Shown: piece by piece, positions 46,401 to 58,200 of the stretch
Numbering within the stretch: position 1 is the stretch's first letter
How the letters are laid out: each line of letters begins with the position of its first letter
Assembly: GCA_012845835.1 (NCBI GenBank)
Contig: JABAKD010000026.1
Span: 8,852,558-8,916,557, forward strand
Reading direction: 5' to 3'
Source of the DNA: Undaria pinnatifida
Taxonomy: Eukaryota > Sar > Phaeophyceae > Laminariales > Alariaceae
DNA length: 64,000 bases
Made by a program: the position numbers and the translations under genes
The notes under the pieces: generated by a model
What the model was told of the DNA's origin: nothing
The model's database searches: none
What the model saw: only the letters and a program-made list of their open reading frames with translations

Positions 46401-48880
46401 ACGGCAGGGTCTTGGTCTTGGACGAAGCGTGGGCCGGCGGGAACGCGGTGAGTCGATGCCGCGGCGGGGTCTTGATTGTAACGTGGACAAGCGAAAGGGC
46501 GGCGAGGCGAGAGGTGGTATGGCCCTGAGAAAAATGGGGGCCAAGGGAAAGGCGGTGAGGTGATCCGGCGGCGGGGTTTGGGGTAGCGATGGTGGCCACG
46601 AATGGCCAAGTAACGGCGGCCGCAAACGGCCGAATAATCTTGGCTGAATCCGAGGTGTCCACACGCGATCCGTGGCGGCCGAAGTCGCCGAAATCGTTGT
46701 TGGCGCAGGGGAACGGGGGATGGGGTTGACGTAGCTGGAGGCAGGTGGGATGAGCCCACTCAAGTCATGCCTGGGGTGAAAGTTTCGATAGCAGTGAGAC
46801 CGCAGGCTTGGATGAGGTGGATGCTGATGGTGTCGGGGCGGGCGAGGTGGTTGGGTCCGGTGCGGTCGAGGGCGGCAACCGGTAGCGGCAGGCGGAAAAG
46901 GAAGTTGGCATTACCGTTACCGTTTGCCTAGCCTTTTCGGTACCCCAAAGTGTAGGAGTACGGAGAGGAACTCCAACCAGCGCCGTACGCAAGTTTTGTG
47001 CTCGTTGACCTTGGTGATATTGTTAAGCGCCTTGTGGTCGGAGTAGATGAGGAACATGGTAGTCCAGAGATGACCGCGGATGCGTTTGATGGCCCAGACG
47101 ATGCTCCCGGCTTCGAGGTCTAGAGGGGTCCTGCCTCGTTTGCTGTCGAGGGTGGTGCGGTTGATAAGACGATGGGGCGAACGGAGCCGTCCGGTTGATC
47201 TTGCTTAAGGATGGCGCCGAACCGTCGATGGTGGCGTCGCAGTAGAGGCGGAAAGGGCGCGAGTTGTCGGCGACGGCGTCCCAGTCCGGGTAGACCAAGA
47301 TCGGGGGAGCGGTGAGCTCGTGGAGAATGTTTAGGAAGATGACCTCGGTTTCTGGGGTGAAACGAAATTAACGCATTGCGTCCGCAGGGAATTAATAGGA
47401 CGGAGGCGAGTGGGAAAATGTTGAGGAATTTTCGATAGTACCCAAATGCCTCCAAACAGTGAACGAATCTGCTTAGTGTTCTTGGGCATGGACATCTTGG
47501 TGAGGGCGGCGACCATGTCAGCGATAGGGCTAACGCAGGAGAAGAAGATTGTATGTCCCAGGAAATCGCCGTCGGTGGCGCCAAGCTTGGCCTTGGTGGG
47601 GGGAAGTTTGAGGTTGTGCTTCCGAAGGCGTTTGAAAAGAGAGCGATTTGGCGAAATGGGCAGTGGCGTCGGGATCGAAGACTATGGCGTCATTAAGAGA
47701 GACGGCGTCGCGATCGAGGTCTTCGATTACCTCGTTGATGATCTCCATAAACCAGCAGGGCGTGGCATTGCTACCTTGGGGCATGACGAGTCTATCGAAG
47801 AATCGGGTGGGAGTGCGGAAGGCGGTAAATGGTATGGTGTCCTTGCGGACGGTTATCTGGTGGAACGAAGACACAAGGAAGATCAGGAAAAATATGCGCC
47901 CTTTTCCCATAGAGTCAAGGACGTCGTCGACGCGGGCGACAGATATCTGACCCATGAGGCTGATGGCGTTGAGCTTTTCGTAGTCCACCGGTATCCGGAC
48001 GCTGCCGTCCTTCTTGGAGATGGCGACCAAGGGGCTGGCGTACGGAGAGGTCGAGTACTGAATGAGGCCTGCGGCTAAGTATTGGTCGAGTACCGCATCG
48101 GCCTGCTGGGCGAGGAGAGGGCTGATACGGTACGGGCGGGAGAACACGGGGGCCCTGTCCTGGGGGATGGTAATCTTGAACGGTATAAGGAAGCACGAGC
48201 CAAAATCGGTTTTGAATGTGGAGAAGACGTCGGAAAGTTTGCAGAGGAACGTTTCCGAGGTTCTCGATGATCGATGGGGACTAGCCAGAACCGTGAAGGT
48301 CGAACGTAATGTCCCGTGAGTGGAGGGGTAGCTGATCCGAGACTCGGAGGAAGCTTATCCGTTGGTCATCGCTCAGGCGCTCCAAGAGCTTGGGGCAGGG
48401 TGTCTTCGGCTGCAGGAAGAGGGTTGGTCCGAGCGAGCACGTCGTCGGCCACGAAAATGTTGTCGTGAAGGGCGTGGATGTCGGTGGGACGAATGGTGGT
48501 TAGTGGTTCCGTGGTGATCTCCTGTAAGACTGATAACGGAATTTGTATGAGGGGAGAAGAAGAGTTGCCAAGGAAGTCGCCTGGTTCGAGGTCAGTGAAT
48601 CCCGAGAGCGGGATTGATACCCACTGGCGTCGAAAAGTTCTGTGTCCGAAGAAACACCGTCGCGGGGAAGCATCTCAACCAGGTAGTGGCCGGTGAGGGC
48701 TGGGATACCCGAGGAACAGACCAAGTTGACTGGGACGAGAGACGACGTAGACGAAAGTGAAGTTGCGTGAACGCCGATGAACACGGATGTTGCCGACCTC
48801 GTTGAGTGATGCATGATACGTGTTATATGCGAGGCTCGACGTGTGCTACATAAAGGGGTACCGCACGTTCGGGCCAAAGT
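43500..48880 (-). mobile_element. Ty3/gypsy-type LTR retrotransposon, broken
   Basis: A fossil on the minus strand. Parts seen, in element order: a linker/protease-side region (about 48.9-48.2 kb), reverse transcriptase (about 48.15-47.5 kb, with palm-domain phrases such as ISKKDGSVRIPVDY), RNase H (about 47.35-47.0 kb), a long GC-rich stretch with no recognised domain (about 46.9-45.6 kb), then an integrase core (about 45.4-44.6 kb, including LLPDNGLQFCSK) and a C-terminal tail to about 43.5 kb. RT, RNase H, then integrase order places it in the Ty3/gypsy group. It is clearly non-functional, with several breaks spread over different frames. I could not recognise flanking LTRs, so the end points are approximate. 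The decay and missing LTRs suggest an insertion older than the LTR element at 50.4 kb. Confidence 0.8.
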
Positions 48881-50392
48881 ATACCTGTCTGAGGAGGCTC
48901 CTCAAATATCACCAATTACTACACTACCCAATATCGCTGGAATCTCCATTGTACTTTACCATATTATTGGTGAAGCACCTATTAACAGGCCACGGGAATA
49001 TTATCGGATAAAACGCACTATTTATCTCAAACTTTTTTTTGGGTGAGGTGGTATAAAGCAGGGCTGTTGACGGGTCAGATCAACTCTCACGGGTCGGGGT
49101 GTCAGTTATCGTGGGTCGGGTCGTGTCAGGGTGACCCGACCGGACCCGTGATACTCCAAACACATGAAACGACCTGACCCGAATCGCGAGATGTCGAAAC
49201 TTCCCTGACCAGGCCTACGGTCGGATCGTGACCCTCTCGTGAAACGCCCTGGTACAAAGCTCCTTGAGAGAGGAACCTTAAATAAATTAGGTCCACCCTA
49301 ACCGTACCCTGCGTCATACCGCCGGTACAGCAACGTTCGCAACCGCACACAACTACTACTGCACGTAGTACTGCACTACCTGATGTACCGCTGTAAGTAA
49401 AGGGATGGACGGCTGTCCGCGATGACAGTAATAATACAAAGCCGTGAGAAATATGTTTTGTTTGTGTGTGCTTATCTCTTTATCCCTTGGTTGTATCTAG
49501 AACCCATGATAAGTAGTGGCAATCGTTGCCCTCCTTTCATTGTATTATACCCTAGATCCCTAGATCTGGGATCTTAAGCACCCCCCATCCTCGCCCCCTC
49601 CCGCAACGACAAGAGCTCGACTTAAGTAGTACGACGGCACTACCAGCGCTAGAGAAAACTGTAACAACTCGCACTCGTGCATCGAATCATATTCTACTCG
49701 GCACACGCGAAAATATGCACCATTACTCTACCGTTGCGCCTGTAGAATATAGGTAGTACTGCCCTTAAGAAAGACAGCCCACATTTCGATGGGAATACAC
49801 GAAACCCTCAACTTCACGACAGTGAACTTCCAGGAATCTTCCTGGCTCAGCGATCCGTCTGGTTACGACATTGAACACACGAAATTCAGAACAGCCAGTA
49901 AACTATTTTATCAAGATCGATATCATTCCCACCGGATTCGGGCCCGGCAACCCCCAAACGAGAGCGTGAGATGGGTCGGGGTCGGAGTTGGGGTCGGGGC
50001 TGGGGTTAGGGCTGGGTTGAGGTTAAGGCTCGGCTTGGGTCCGGATCGCCAAACTCACTGTGCAAAACGAAAGTAGAAATATCCTGTCTATACATTTCTA
50101 CGTCAACCATACGGACATCGTTTACTGCAAATGGATAAACAACCCTCTCGACAAGCGCCAACTCTGACTGAAGCAACACGTTCAAAAACAGGTACACATG
50201 AGTAGACTAACTCAAAACTATATATATATATATGTTGGATAAACAACACGATCCACTAGCCAACTGAAGTTACGTGAAAAAGTAGGCTAGTGACTAGTGC
50301 TGAAATATCAGCATTACTATGAAAAATATATATCATCATCCTTGGACGCATCGTCAACTAACTGAGGGTTTATTTTCGGATCGCCTGCATAA
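48881..50392. other. Intergenic with GGGTCGGGT words and degenerate telomere-type sequence
   Basis: 49,070-49,180 is built of GGGTCGGG/GACCCG words on both strands, giving some self-complementarity. 49,977-50,035 is a G-rich run (GGGGTCGGGG, GGGGTTAGGG, GGGTTGAGG), an imperfect relative of TTAGGG. (TA)n lies at 50,219-50,232. No gene was seen. Confidence 0.45.
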
Positions 50393-50396
50393 AAGC

Positions 50397-50921
50397 TGTT
50401 ACAGCAGCGTGGTGTCCTGGTACCTATCAAGAACGGTCTCACCTTCATGTACCCGAGCGGCCGTGCGTGGAGCTCAAAAAGTGGCTTGCAGCCACGCAAC
50501 GGTCCAGAAGACCACGAATGCCAGCAGTGTTAACGTTGCAAGAACGGGTACACACGGTTTTACGGGCAGGTCTGTTGCGAGTGGGGCAAGAGCAGCGTAC
50601 ACGTGTGATGGCACGGTGTTGGGACGCACTGGGTGGCTTGGACAGGTGGTATAACTTTGATCTCTTTTGTCTCATGGTCGGAGTAAGAACCCCGAGGCGT
50701 CGGTGAGAAATCCCGAGAGGGATTTCTCATGTTTTCCCGGAAGGATTCCTCCGCCGGAGACATCCTTCCTTTTCCTACATCGTGATGTGGAGGGCCTATC
50801 CGACGGCATAATCTCCACTTCACACGATGCACCCTCCTCGTAATACTGGTCCGGTCAGCTATCACGTATCTCAGAATAACCCGGGCCCCTCGGGCGCCCT
50901 GGCGTTCGCAGCGCTGCAACA
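50397..50921 (-). repeat. LTR (3' LTR in element orientation)
   Basis: 525 bp. It contains a perfect 11-bp stem with GAGA loop at 50,704-50,729 (TGAGAAATCCC / GGGATTTCTCA), also present in the other LTR, followed by a T-rich step; it may serve RNA folding or 3'-end formation. Frames inside it are incidental. Confidence 0.82.
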
Positions 50922-53478
50922 CCCCCCCTGCCCGACGCATGGCTATCGTCGGCACAAAGCGGGCGCCCCGGTCACAGCCCGGTTACAGCTTGAACACCTT
51001 CCTCCTCTCTCTGCCACCTGTCTGGCGTTGCCCCCTCCTCTTCCAGCGCGACCCTTAGCTAGCATCAGCGCCGCGAAGATGTTGGGCGTCACTTCTAGTA
51101 TTTTGGCGACGACTAAGCTCTGGGTTCTCTCCTCCATTCCCAAACCTGTCCCACCGTTTCAGCGAACGGTTCCCGTAGACGCCGGTAGACCGGCGATCTT
51201 TAATTTTTCCTTCCCTTCGAGTACACAGAAGGTGCGCTCCATCCCCGTGGACGGACGAACTTGAAATTTCTCCTGCCTTCCAGGAAACAGTAAACGTTGC
51301 AAGTACTAGTGTGCAGCCCCCCCCCAGTTGGGGCATCTCCGAAAACTTGAGCTTCTGGGGAACAAGGGCCTGGTCTGGTTGAACAGGTGATGACATCGTT
51401 CTTGATCGTCTCAGATTATGCCGGCCTGTTGTGAGGTTGTTCTTCGTTTTTGATCGTCTCAGATAATGTCGGCCTGTTGTGAGGTCGTTCCTGATCTTCT
51501 CACTTTACGCCAGCATGATGTCACGCTGTTCTTGATTTAGTCATCTACAGTTCTTCTCCTTTTACACCAGCATTCTCCATTTTTATCCCCCCCCCCACTC
51601 TAGACCGCGCAGGGAGGTGAAATCCTTGGGAGGGGGGTGCTTTGAACTTGCTGGCCAGTCTTGGTTCAGCTTCTCTGCCCACCCAAAGTGTGGTCTTCCT
51701 TCCCAGAAAGCGTGGCCAGCTGCCGCCGTGTTGAGGATGTGCGAGCAACTTGTCGGCTATCATGACTGTATGCCCAATCTGAGTATATTTGCTCTGTCTA
51801 TCCCTCCTCTCTTTATACTCTTCTTCCTGAACGCTCGGCTAGTGCCTTGACATTAGCTCCGTTGTGGGTGCTGGTATACCTGTAAACTTGCCGACTACCA
51901 TTCCCACTTCGAGCATTCATACTGATGAAGACATTTGGTCGCCTGTATAAAACGGCACAAGCGGGCGTGTCATTCCTGTGTCTGTGCGCCTGGAATTTCT
52001 CTTTAAGAACGCGTTGTATGGCGGGTTGATATGTTGCCTAACGATAGACTGAGCGTGCGCCCAGTGAATCTGCTGTGCCGTGGGCGGCGCATTGGTCAGG
52101 TGATGGCCGCTATGCCTGGTGAGGTGCCCGCGCCGTCCGAAGCAAACCCTACGATGGCGTCACGCACGTACGTTATACCGTGATGACGACGCTGTGTATG
52201 GCCGATGGTGAGGTTTCATCCTCGGGTCAGGGCCGGCGTCGCCGTAGCAACCGGACTAGGTGATACCCCCACCGTATCATTTTGCGAAGCAAACGTCTAG
52301 CGACACTGTTACAGTAAAGTAATAGACCTAGTGTTCTTGCACAATGATTAGTGTGTATCCCAATTATAGGTACACCTTTTCGATGACACCGGAAATTGTT
52401 GATCGCCTCCAAGTATGTGGGGTGGAAGACGAAACGGCTGTTTTTACTCCACGGGCAATGAACTGACGCTGTGGGCGCGGAGGCTCGAATTGACTAGGGG
52501 TGACACTTAGCGGCAACCGGCTCTACTGGCTGCTGGTGCTCATTGCAATCTTGTTGTATTTTAAATTCAACAGTTTATATTTGACCATGAAGCATGCCGG
52601 CATTGGTTGGTTGACGAACAGTCATGACTTTAGGCCACGAGATCAGATGAGCAGCTGAGCAGCTATGCAAATGAAAAATATGATCATGTACACGGGTGCC
52701 ACGAGCAACGGACGGACAGGGCGCGGGCAGCAGACGTGCCTGCATGTAATTCAAGACCAAATATAGAGCCGTATTCGGATACGGGCAGATTAATAAACAC
52801 AACAACCCGCGGCCAACGCCGCCTGTTTCGCCGCCTCTAACAGAGGAAAAACCTTGCTGGCGCTCAGGGTATACCCACTCTGCCCCTCCCCCCTTGCCTT
52901 GACGGTTAATCGCATACATTCGTCGTCCTGGCAAACTCGGCGGAGTGGGGAATGCCGTGAAGAAACCTTTGCAAGGAAAAACAAGCTGAGAACAAATTAG
53001 TTCGCAAACATATTCATCCAGCCGTTGTCGCACGTTTTAGATTTACCACACACAGTACCACGACCCGGAGTAAGCAAGAAGCAGATCCGTTAATAGGTTG
53101 CATCCCTGCTGTATCTACCCGTGTACTGACGGTACGCTACAGCGGTACCTCGTTGAGTGTTGACCAAATTGTTTCGTCGAACTCTCAGCTGGTTTGTTCG
53201 TGTAAAAACGCACCGCTAGCGGTACGCTTCGGGCGTGAATCTTTGATGTATAATACTGTAGTACAATAGTTTTTATAATAATAGGTGACCATCTCGTTAG
53301 GGGTCTTTTAAACGTTCGGTTTCAGCACTCATTTCGCGTGTTTTCGTGCGCTGTATCGGTCTGCTCTGGGTTACTTAAGGGGTACCACTACTATTTTAGT
53401 AGTAAGCACACGTTTCACCTTTTTTGTGCGTAATATTATGCAGTATCACGCTCAAAGAGGAGAGACCTGGGTTCACCA
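50922..53478 (-). other. Interior of the LTR element, no gene recognised
   Basis: Contains a local repeat at 51,385-51,540 (GTTCTTGATCGTCTCAGATTA-like phrase in about four versions: TTGATCGTCTCAGA, GATCGTCTCAGATAATG, GATCTTCTCAC...). Open frames (for example 52,575-53,033 minus and 51,055-51,396 minus) show no retroelement domain and no resemblance I recognise. Confidence 0.5.
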
Positions 53479-54005
53479 TGTTACAGCAGCGTGGTGTTCT
53501 TTGGTACCTATCAAGAACGGTCTCACCTTGATGTACCCGAGCGGTCGTGCGTGGAGCTCAAAAAGTGGCTTGCAGCCACGCAACGGTCCAGAAGACCACG
53601 AATGCCAGCAGTGTTAACGTTGCAAGAACGGGTACACACGGTTTTACGGGCAGGTCTGTTGCGAGTGGGGCAAGAGCAGCGTACACGTGTGATGGCACGG
53701 TGTTGGGACGCACTGGGAGGTTTGGACACGTGGTATAACTTTGATCTCTTTTGTCTCATGGTCAGAGTAAGAACCCCGAGGCGTCGGTGAGAAATCCCGA
53801 GAGGGATTTCTCATGTTTTCCCGGAAGGATTCCTCCGCCGGGGACATCCTTCCATTTCCTACATCGTGATGTGGAGGGCCTATCCGACGGCATAATCTCC
53901 ACTTCACCCGATGCGTCCTCCTTGTAATACTGGTCCGGTCAGCTATCACGTATCTCAGCATAACCCGGGCCCCTCGAGCGCCCTGGCGTTCGCAGCGCTG
54001 CAACA
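53479..54005 (-). repeat. LTR (5' LTR in element orientation)
   Basis: 527 bp, near-identical to 50,397-50,921. The same hairpin lies at 53,788-53,813. A primer-binding-site-like TGG starts immediately at its inner edge when read on the minus strand. Confidence 0.82.
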
Positions 54006-54299
54006 AAGCGCCGTCACATTGATGGTGGTATTGGTGGTGGTATTAATAGTGGTATAACCAACAATACACCACAACACTCACCTGCCAATGAGCCTCGTGA
54101 AGAGCATGCTACTGCTGCTGCTATTCTTCGACCGGAAGATTCGCACACCAAAAACGGGAAAGGACTTCAGTACTGTTGGCGGAGACGAGAGGACAGCAGT
54201 AACAGCAGCAGCAGCAATGTCACCATCACCGCACCCCCGGCACCCGCTTCTTCCTCAGAGGGCTGAGCCCACGATCGAGCTCTGTAGGCTGGACCACGC

Positions 54300-55200
54300 T
54301 GCAGCATTCGGCTAATTTCTTCTTTGGACCAATTCGGACCCCATCCTTCTCGAGCTCTGCCCCGATCAAGTCTCCAGGGATACGCCTGTGGGGTCACAAA
54401 GCTCCTGGTTTGCCCCCGCCGTGGGGAGAACACTCACCACGGCGGGATAGCGGAAGAGAGAGGCTTCGTGAAGCAGGCTGAGATACCTCCTTGATTTATC
54501 TTGTTGATCCACTCGGACCGATTCTCCTCCCCGTCGCCCGCGAGCAAGAGTGGGAGGATTCTCGTCGGGCGGAAACAAAGGGTCATGTACAGCGTCGTGA
54601 CCAACACTTCCCCGCCCTCGTAACCTTCGCAAGTGGCTATGATGAACGGACTCATCTCGGCCAGGTCCTCGGGCGCGTCCTGCATCGCTCCCAACGGCAG
54701 CAATTTGGACACCATGTTATCTTGCCCTCCGTAGCATGCCAACAGGAGCGGTGTCTGCTCTTGGGCCGAGTGCCGATTCAGCATGGCGGGCGCTCTGGAG
54801 TACACCATGTCCAACTCCACGTGCCCCTTTAAGGTCACGTAGTGCAGAGGGGTGAGCCCGTGTCGTTCTTCCAAAGTTGGATCGGCGCCCGCCCCGAGCA
54901 GCAAGCGAACGATTTCGATTTTCCTCTCCCTGGCGGTTTTATGCAGGCCCGTTCGCCACGCGAGGCGGCAGCTAGTACGGTAAACACAGGTTTGCCAGGG
55001 TCTTGTCGCTCCAAGCAAAAAATGCTGAAAAATTGTACGATACCAACGCGGTCGCCAGCGGCGGCGATAACAATGGGCGTGCAGGGCTGTGTAGGACACC
55101 CGTCTGCGTTGGCCCCGGCTTGCACTGCGGCCTAGACGGCACCAAGGTTTCCTTTGAGTACGCCCAGTAACCACGTACTCTCTTTCATGTCCTCAGGGAA
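54300..55200 (-). pseudogene. Ankyrin-repeat protein gene, decayed
   Basis: Minus-strand translation gives consecutive ankyrin repeats: WLLGVLKGNLGAV, then AAVQAGANADG, TPIVIAAAGDRVGIVQFF, then in a second frame GLHKTARERKIEIVRLLLGA and LTPLHYVTLKGHVELD, then QTPLLLACYGGQDNMVSKLL, MSPFIIATCEGYEGGE and finally PTAGANQELCDPTG. Ankyrin repeats are protein-binding modules. Two lesions are visible: a TAG at 55,132-55,134 inside the first repeat, and a frame change between about 55,020 and 54,950. The TAG could instead be a splice acceptor (CGTCTAG|GCC), but the ankyrin spacing runs straight through it. This is a host gene remnant; its downstream end lies about 300 bp from the LTR insertion at 54,005. 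Confidence 0.65.
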
Positions 55201-58200
55201 AATACGGATTCCATTAGCAGGGAAGGAGAGACGCGAACACGACAGCAGTAGTACAGAACTTGTTCCACAGACTGGGGAACGGGAAAATGCCAAATAGCAA
55301 CGACGACAGTAACAGCAACACCCACCCAACGCCAAGCACCACCACCAGGCCGAACGGAGACGTTGGGAGAAGTTCAGAGCTAGCTGCTTGGCGCGGGACT
55401 GACTCACAGCTCAGGCGTCCTCCAGCTTGTCCGTCATAAACATTTCATCAGGACAATTTCGAACTCCCCAAATCAAAACTCAAAATTCAAATTCAAAATT
55501 CGACTCTTTAGCCTGCTAATAGCTGCGAGACGTCAGGCATGAACCTTTGGTCGCTACCGGTCGAATACACGTACAATGTGCATATCCATGCTGCAGCGGG
55601 GAATAAAATGTGCACGAAAATGTGTGTGGACACCACGAGCGTGCCCTTGTGGCGAGGAATCAGCAATTTGGCTGTGAGTTCTTCGGCCTGCAGCGAGTAC
55701 AGCGAGCAACAAGAAGAGAATGCAAGATATATCATACCTCGCGTTTTGCACATACAGCTGTACCTACGGTACCACCGCCGTGGTACCAGGGCAGCAAACC
55801 ATAGAGGCACTTTCGCTTTTCGTGTCCAGTTTGTTCGGCGTTGCATGGGCAAATCTGCTTCATCATACGACTGCATTTGCGATGCATATCTCTGTCTTTC
55901 AGGTTGTGACCACAGAGCTTTGGACTGCAGCTTTCTAGGCTGAAGAATGTGCTGTATGTGTTGTCGATTCGCTCTCGCCGTGTATGTGCTGCATACAAGC
56001 TCTGTGCTGTCGATTCGCTCTCGCCGTCGCTCGGTCGGTCGCGCAGTCGTCCAGTACTACTGTTGTAGTAGAAATAACGGAAGAACACACTACGCACACC
56101 GAATTCTACGCGCAACACGGCCGGCCGTCGGAGAGGACACGCCACAGCAGTGCGAATTGATTGGGTGATGGCCCGAAGCCAGAAGTACAGATGATACCTA
56201 ATAATACCTGGATTGGCCAGGTGGTTAGTCTAATTAAGTAGTGCGTATTTTTTTTTCGCAGAAGGATCATCCGTGGAGTACCGCTGTAAGCAAGTTATTA
56301 CACATGAACTGTGTTTATCCCAGTAATTGGGCCAAACAGACAGACAGATGGACGGAGACGTTCCGAATTTCCGCCGCAGGGACCCTAGCTCGTACTATTA
56401 GTACTACTGTTGTTACAGTAGTAGGTGTAGTTTGGGAATAAAAAGCCAAAACACAACACACGCAGCCCCCTACACCCACCATCATCAGGACATTCGTCCG
56501 TCGTCACCACTAGCAACCAGCACTCGTCAGCCGATCGCCAGCACTCACTGCACTGGTGATCCATTTGGATAAAAATTTCGTCCCAAAGGTAGTTGTTATT
56601 GTGTGGTGCCCACAAAAAAACACCAGACAGCCCCCTCCGCCCACGGGCAGCACACTCGCATCGCCCGTCACAAGCACACTCGTTAGCCAATCGAAACCAT
56701 TGATCCGTGTTGCAAACTAATAGTTTGTTGTGTTGTGGGCGTGGTGGTGCCACCACAAACAAGCATCATCATCATTATATGACAAAAACACACACAAACA
56801 AGCAAGGCAATAATAATGTTATTGTTGGTTAAGGCACAGCAGTCGTAGCACCCTAGCACGATAGTTTTTTCATTAATCCGTTCGTCGTGTGAAACAAAAG
56901 CAAAAGTGGACCAACGTCATCAACAACTAACTAAACAGCTCTTGCCTTATCTCCCCCTTTCTACCTCAAGAAAAACCACGGTAAAACAACAATAATAGAC
57001 AAAGATAGAGCAAAAACTGGTGGAATTATAATAATAGTAGACTAGACTATGACACAACACAGGCCGTCACCGTCATAAAATATAGAAAACGAAGAAAACA
57101 GCTACCGGGCAGAACAACAAGAAGACGGGGAAAAGCAAGGGAAACAATTAGAGCGGACCTCATAGATGAAACCCACTCCATCCCGCCCACAAACGAGCAC
57201 CCCCTTGCCCGGAACAGCTAACGCCAATGTACCTGGCCTTCTCACACCCCCGCCTCCCCCAAGCGTGTGCATGCATGCGCCATGGATGGGGGGTCGAGTT
57301 TAGCAAAAAAACGGCAAAATAAAATGCGAGGTTTGTCGACGTCGGGGCATAGATAGGCTCGGGGCATCGACCACCTACCATAGGGGCGACACCGCCTACA
57401 CAAAAGCTACGAGTACCAGCCGTACTACAAGTAATTAATATAAAAAATTGCACTGACCACATCCATTGGGACCTTCCTAACTGCTACTGCCGTCAGGGAC
57501 CCCCCCCCCCCCCCCCCCCCCCCCGGACCAGCGCATGCCAATACTCTCGAGGAAATCCCGATCGGCACTCACCCACGACATTCTTGCTCTCTTGGGAACC
57601 AAAAACAAAATTTGTACTATTCATATAATGAAATCATCGCGCAGCAAACACAACGTTCACAAGCAGAGGAAATATTTCCCGCCCCCCCCGCCCTTCCCAT
57701 ATAGCCTCAATACCCCTCGAAACCCCTTTTTCATCCAGTGGTTTCAGCCACAACAAACGGTGCAAGTATCTTGCCCTCAGCTATAACACGGGTACAGAAT
57801 CTCAACAGCGACCCAAATATAGCAAGAGCACTTGCAATTCTTCCGCACGAGTACGATGATGGGGATGATGGGGGCGGTCATGACAAGAAAGGGGCTCAAA
57901 AATGGTCATCAGTGTCGGACTTTTGGCCCGACCTACTTGCGCCGCGTGGACCGGCTCGCCTGGCTAAGCCCAGGCGAAAAGAGCTGGTGATGCTACGCAA
58001 TTTCAACAGTTTTCCAAGGTCCACGCCTGCATACCTCCCCGCTTTTCCCCCACCCACCCCTATCCGACAACCACGAGCACACACTGCAACACGTTCATAT
58101 CGACGTCACAACCTGGTAACACAAAATGGTTGGAAACATACCCCCGACAAATAAATACCATCCCCACCGCACCTCCTCAACGCTTGCCTCTCCACCCACC

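Larger units (their letters stand above)
50397..54005 (-). mobile_element. Compact non-autonomous LTR element (TRIM/LARD-like) with target-site duplication
   Basis: Direct repeats at 50,397-50,921 and 53,479-54,005 both begin TGTTACAGC and end GCTGCAACA, giving TG..CA ends with imperfect terminal inversion. They are flanked by AAGC at 50,393-50,396 and 54,006-54,009, a 4-bp target duplication. On the minus strand the inner edge of the right LTR is followed by TGGTGAACCC (primer-binding-site position) and the inner edge of the left LTR is preceded by GGGCAGGGGGGG (polypurine tract). The element therefore reads on the minus strand with the right LTR as its 5' LTR. The 2.56-kb interior has no recognisable gag, protease, RT or integrase. 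The two LTRs differ at roughly 3 percent of positions by eye, so it is fairly young. It looks structurally whole as a non-autonomous element. Confidence 0.82.

Noticed and set aside
45737-46759. 340-codon minus frame inside the gypsy element
   Set aside because: Pro/Ser/Arg low complexity without a recognised domain; kept only as part of the element.
50560-50955. Minus frame repeated at 53,644-54,006 that looked like a conserved protein pair
   Set aside because: The similarity is simply that both lie in the two LTR copies.
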